A DNA stretch of 64,000 bases from Luscinia megarhynchos (Eukaryota; Chordata; Aves; Passeriformes; Turdidae). Position numbers and translations under genes: made by a program. The stretch lies in the NCBI GenBank assembly GCA_034336665.1, contig CM067566.1, positions 17,714,330 to 17,778,329 on the forward strand, in the 5' to 3' direction. Shown one piece after another: positions 62,747-64,000 of the stretch (position 1 is its first letter; each line of letters starts with the position of its first letter). Below the pieces are notes generated by a model. That model searched no databases. It worked only from the letters and a program-made list of their open reading frames with translations, and was not told where the DNA came from.

Positions 62747-64000
62747 TCCTACAGCCTTCTTACCAATTATATTAAATTCTTATTAAATAAACTACATTAC
62801 CATCTACATCTGAGCACATGGGTGACTCCTCAGATGACCCAATTTCTATTGCTGATACTCAAGAAGCTGCTAATTCTTTTTGTCTGGCAAAGCCCCAGTT
62901 CTCAAATAGCTTACTACTGATTTTTTCATAACACCTCTATTGACAAAGTGATACAGAAGGAAGTTAGCTTGTATAATGACTCCCCAGCCCACCTAGTTAG
63001 CCACCTATCCTCCAGCACAGACTTAATGCATAGCATGGACAGCCACATGGAACACCAGAAATGCTGAGCACATCTCCTGTGCACTCCAAATGTTAAGCAG
63101 CCTCATGGCATTGTAATTCCAGGTATAGAAAAAATTAAAATGCTTCATATATATATGTATGAAAAATAATGAGATGTTTAATGAGAAAGCTCACCTGAAC
63201 CTCAGTCTCTTGGAATGGATTTGCTTTTTGATTGGTATTAGAAGTTTGGCAATAACCTCAATATTAGGCATCTCCCAGTAAAGAGAATTAGGATTTAACT
63301 GCTGTTTTGTTACCATGGAATGTATTTTCATAGGACTGTTCTTCACTGCACAGTAGTTTCTCACCAAAAAAATCATCCTGCAAGCCAGCAATTGCCATTG
63401 TATCCACTGTTCCATCCACAGAGGTCAGACAGCCCAAAGGACTACTAAGATCTCTGACCTCCAGGTCAGTAGTCCAACAGGGCCAGGCAGCAAAACATCA
63501 CCTTTAAGTAGATCTCATCTATCTTTTAGTCTTGGCTTTTTTTCTGTAAAACATCATTAGCATTTGGGAGAGAATGGAGGGACATACCTCCTGTCTTTTG
63601 AAACAGAAAACCTACAGATTGGATTAAACACTTCCCCCAGAACAACTCAAAAAACAACATGACTAACAATGGTACTGCTTCTCCAACTGGTGCTGAATGG
63701 CCACAAACTTTCTGAGCAATGAAGTGCAGTTCTTATAGTTGGAATTATGGGAGGGGGGGAAAAGAAAAAAAAAAAAAAATCTATCTAGAAGATGACATAC
63801 CATCATCTCCTGTAGGAGACTCAGAAGGTTCTGTGCTTCCTCTGGCTCCTAATATAGAGCTTTTTTGGTACTGCACTCTTTTGGCCAAAATCCTCTCAAA
63901 TGCATGGAAGCTATGGAAGTGTAAATTAATGTAACCATTGCTTCTGCCAGGAGGCTGAACAACTAGAAAATGGCTTTATGCTGAAATTCTGGACTTGGCA
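62747..64000. other. Non-coding tract to window end
   Basis: AT-rich, no exon or repeat recognised. It has a short CATATATATATG run near 63146-63158 and, at 63753-63779, a G7 run followed by A4, G and A15, a mononucleotide tract prone to length change. Confidence 0.5.

Noticed and set aside
1..64000. CRISPR arrays, operons, bacterial promoters and terminators
   Set aside because: No regularly spaced direct repeats and no tightly packed coding frames. The window is vertebrate nuclear DNA.
1..64000. tRNA, rRNA and well-known microRNA genes
   Set aside because: No GGTTCGANNCC-type B box with a matching A box, and no rRNA core or familiar microRNA sequence was seen by eye on either strand. A covariance-model scan could still find a divergent one.
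1..64000. Endogenous retrovirus or solo LTR
   Set aside because: No paired LTRs, primer-binding site, polypurine tract or gag/pol-like frame was recognised. A highly decayed solo LTR cannot be excluded without a library search.

Overview
The window looks like vertebrate nuclear, non-coding DNA, most likely from a bird. It is AT-rich and CpG-poor and has no gene-dense stretch on either strand. The recognisable interspersed repeats are CR1 retrotransposon pieces, including the CR1 ORF2 C-terminal signature and the GGTTGGACT...GATCTTAGAGGTC 3' end. There are also two MIR-like SINE relics and two decayed copies of what look like old sauropsid palindromic repeats. Low repeat density with CR1 as the main family is the avian pattern. 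A songbird is possible, since (CAAAA)n-type A-rich tracts are frequent, but the sequence does not prove it.

I call no protein-coding gene, tRNA, rRNA, CRISPR array or operon. The longest open frames are about 140-150 codons. Their number and size are what chance gives in 64 kb, several open at GTG or TTG rather than ATG, and most lack any recognisable domain. The frames that do carry a known signature are CR1 ORF2 remnants.

Layout. 1-13.8 kb: intergenic or intronic sequence with small tandem and inverted repeats, a GC-richer block at 5.8-6.2 kb, a (CA)17 microsatellite at 8.4 kb and an ancient repeat at 9.1 kb. 13.8-17.9 kb: two minus-strand CR1 3' ends. 19.7-23.3 kb: the repeat-rich core, with an AT microsatellite, an A-rich tract, a hairpin-forming inverted repeat, and three CR1-type fragments in a row on the plus strand. 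The first is an old reverse-transcriptase fragment, the second an internally deleted ORF2 copy with its 3' end, the third another 3' end. 26.8 kb: minus-strand MIR. 28.6 kb: another CR1 3' end. 28.7-49 kb: mostly unique DNA with two stretches (36.6-37.2 and 46.7-47.0 kb) that read like conserved non-coding regulatory elements. 49.05-49.3 kb: a possible DNA-transposon relic. 50.6 kb: plus-strand MIR. 55.6-56.0 kb: the only CpG-dense block, a candidate promoter or CpG island. 59.4 kb: a well-preserved CR1 3' end. 61.5 kb: a second ancient palindromic repeat. 62.3-62.75 kb: an unrecognised frame with a hydrophobic stretch, ending in an A-rich tract.

No genes here can be said to work together. 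The best reading is a gene desert or a long intron whose functional content, if any, is regulatory. I found no convincing undescribed system. The items most worth checking are the CpG block at 55.6-56.0 kb, the two putative conserved elements, the inverted repeats at 21.2 and 61.5 kb, and the 62.3-62.75 kb frame.
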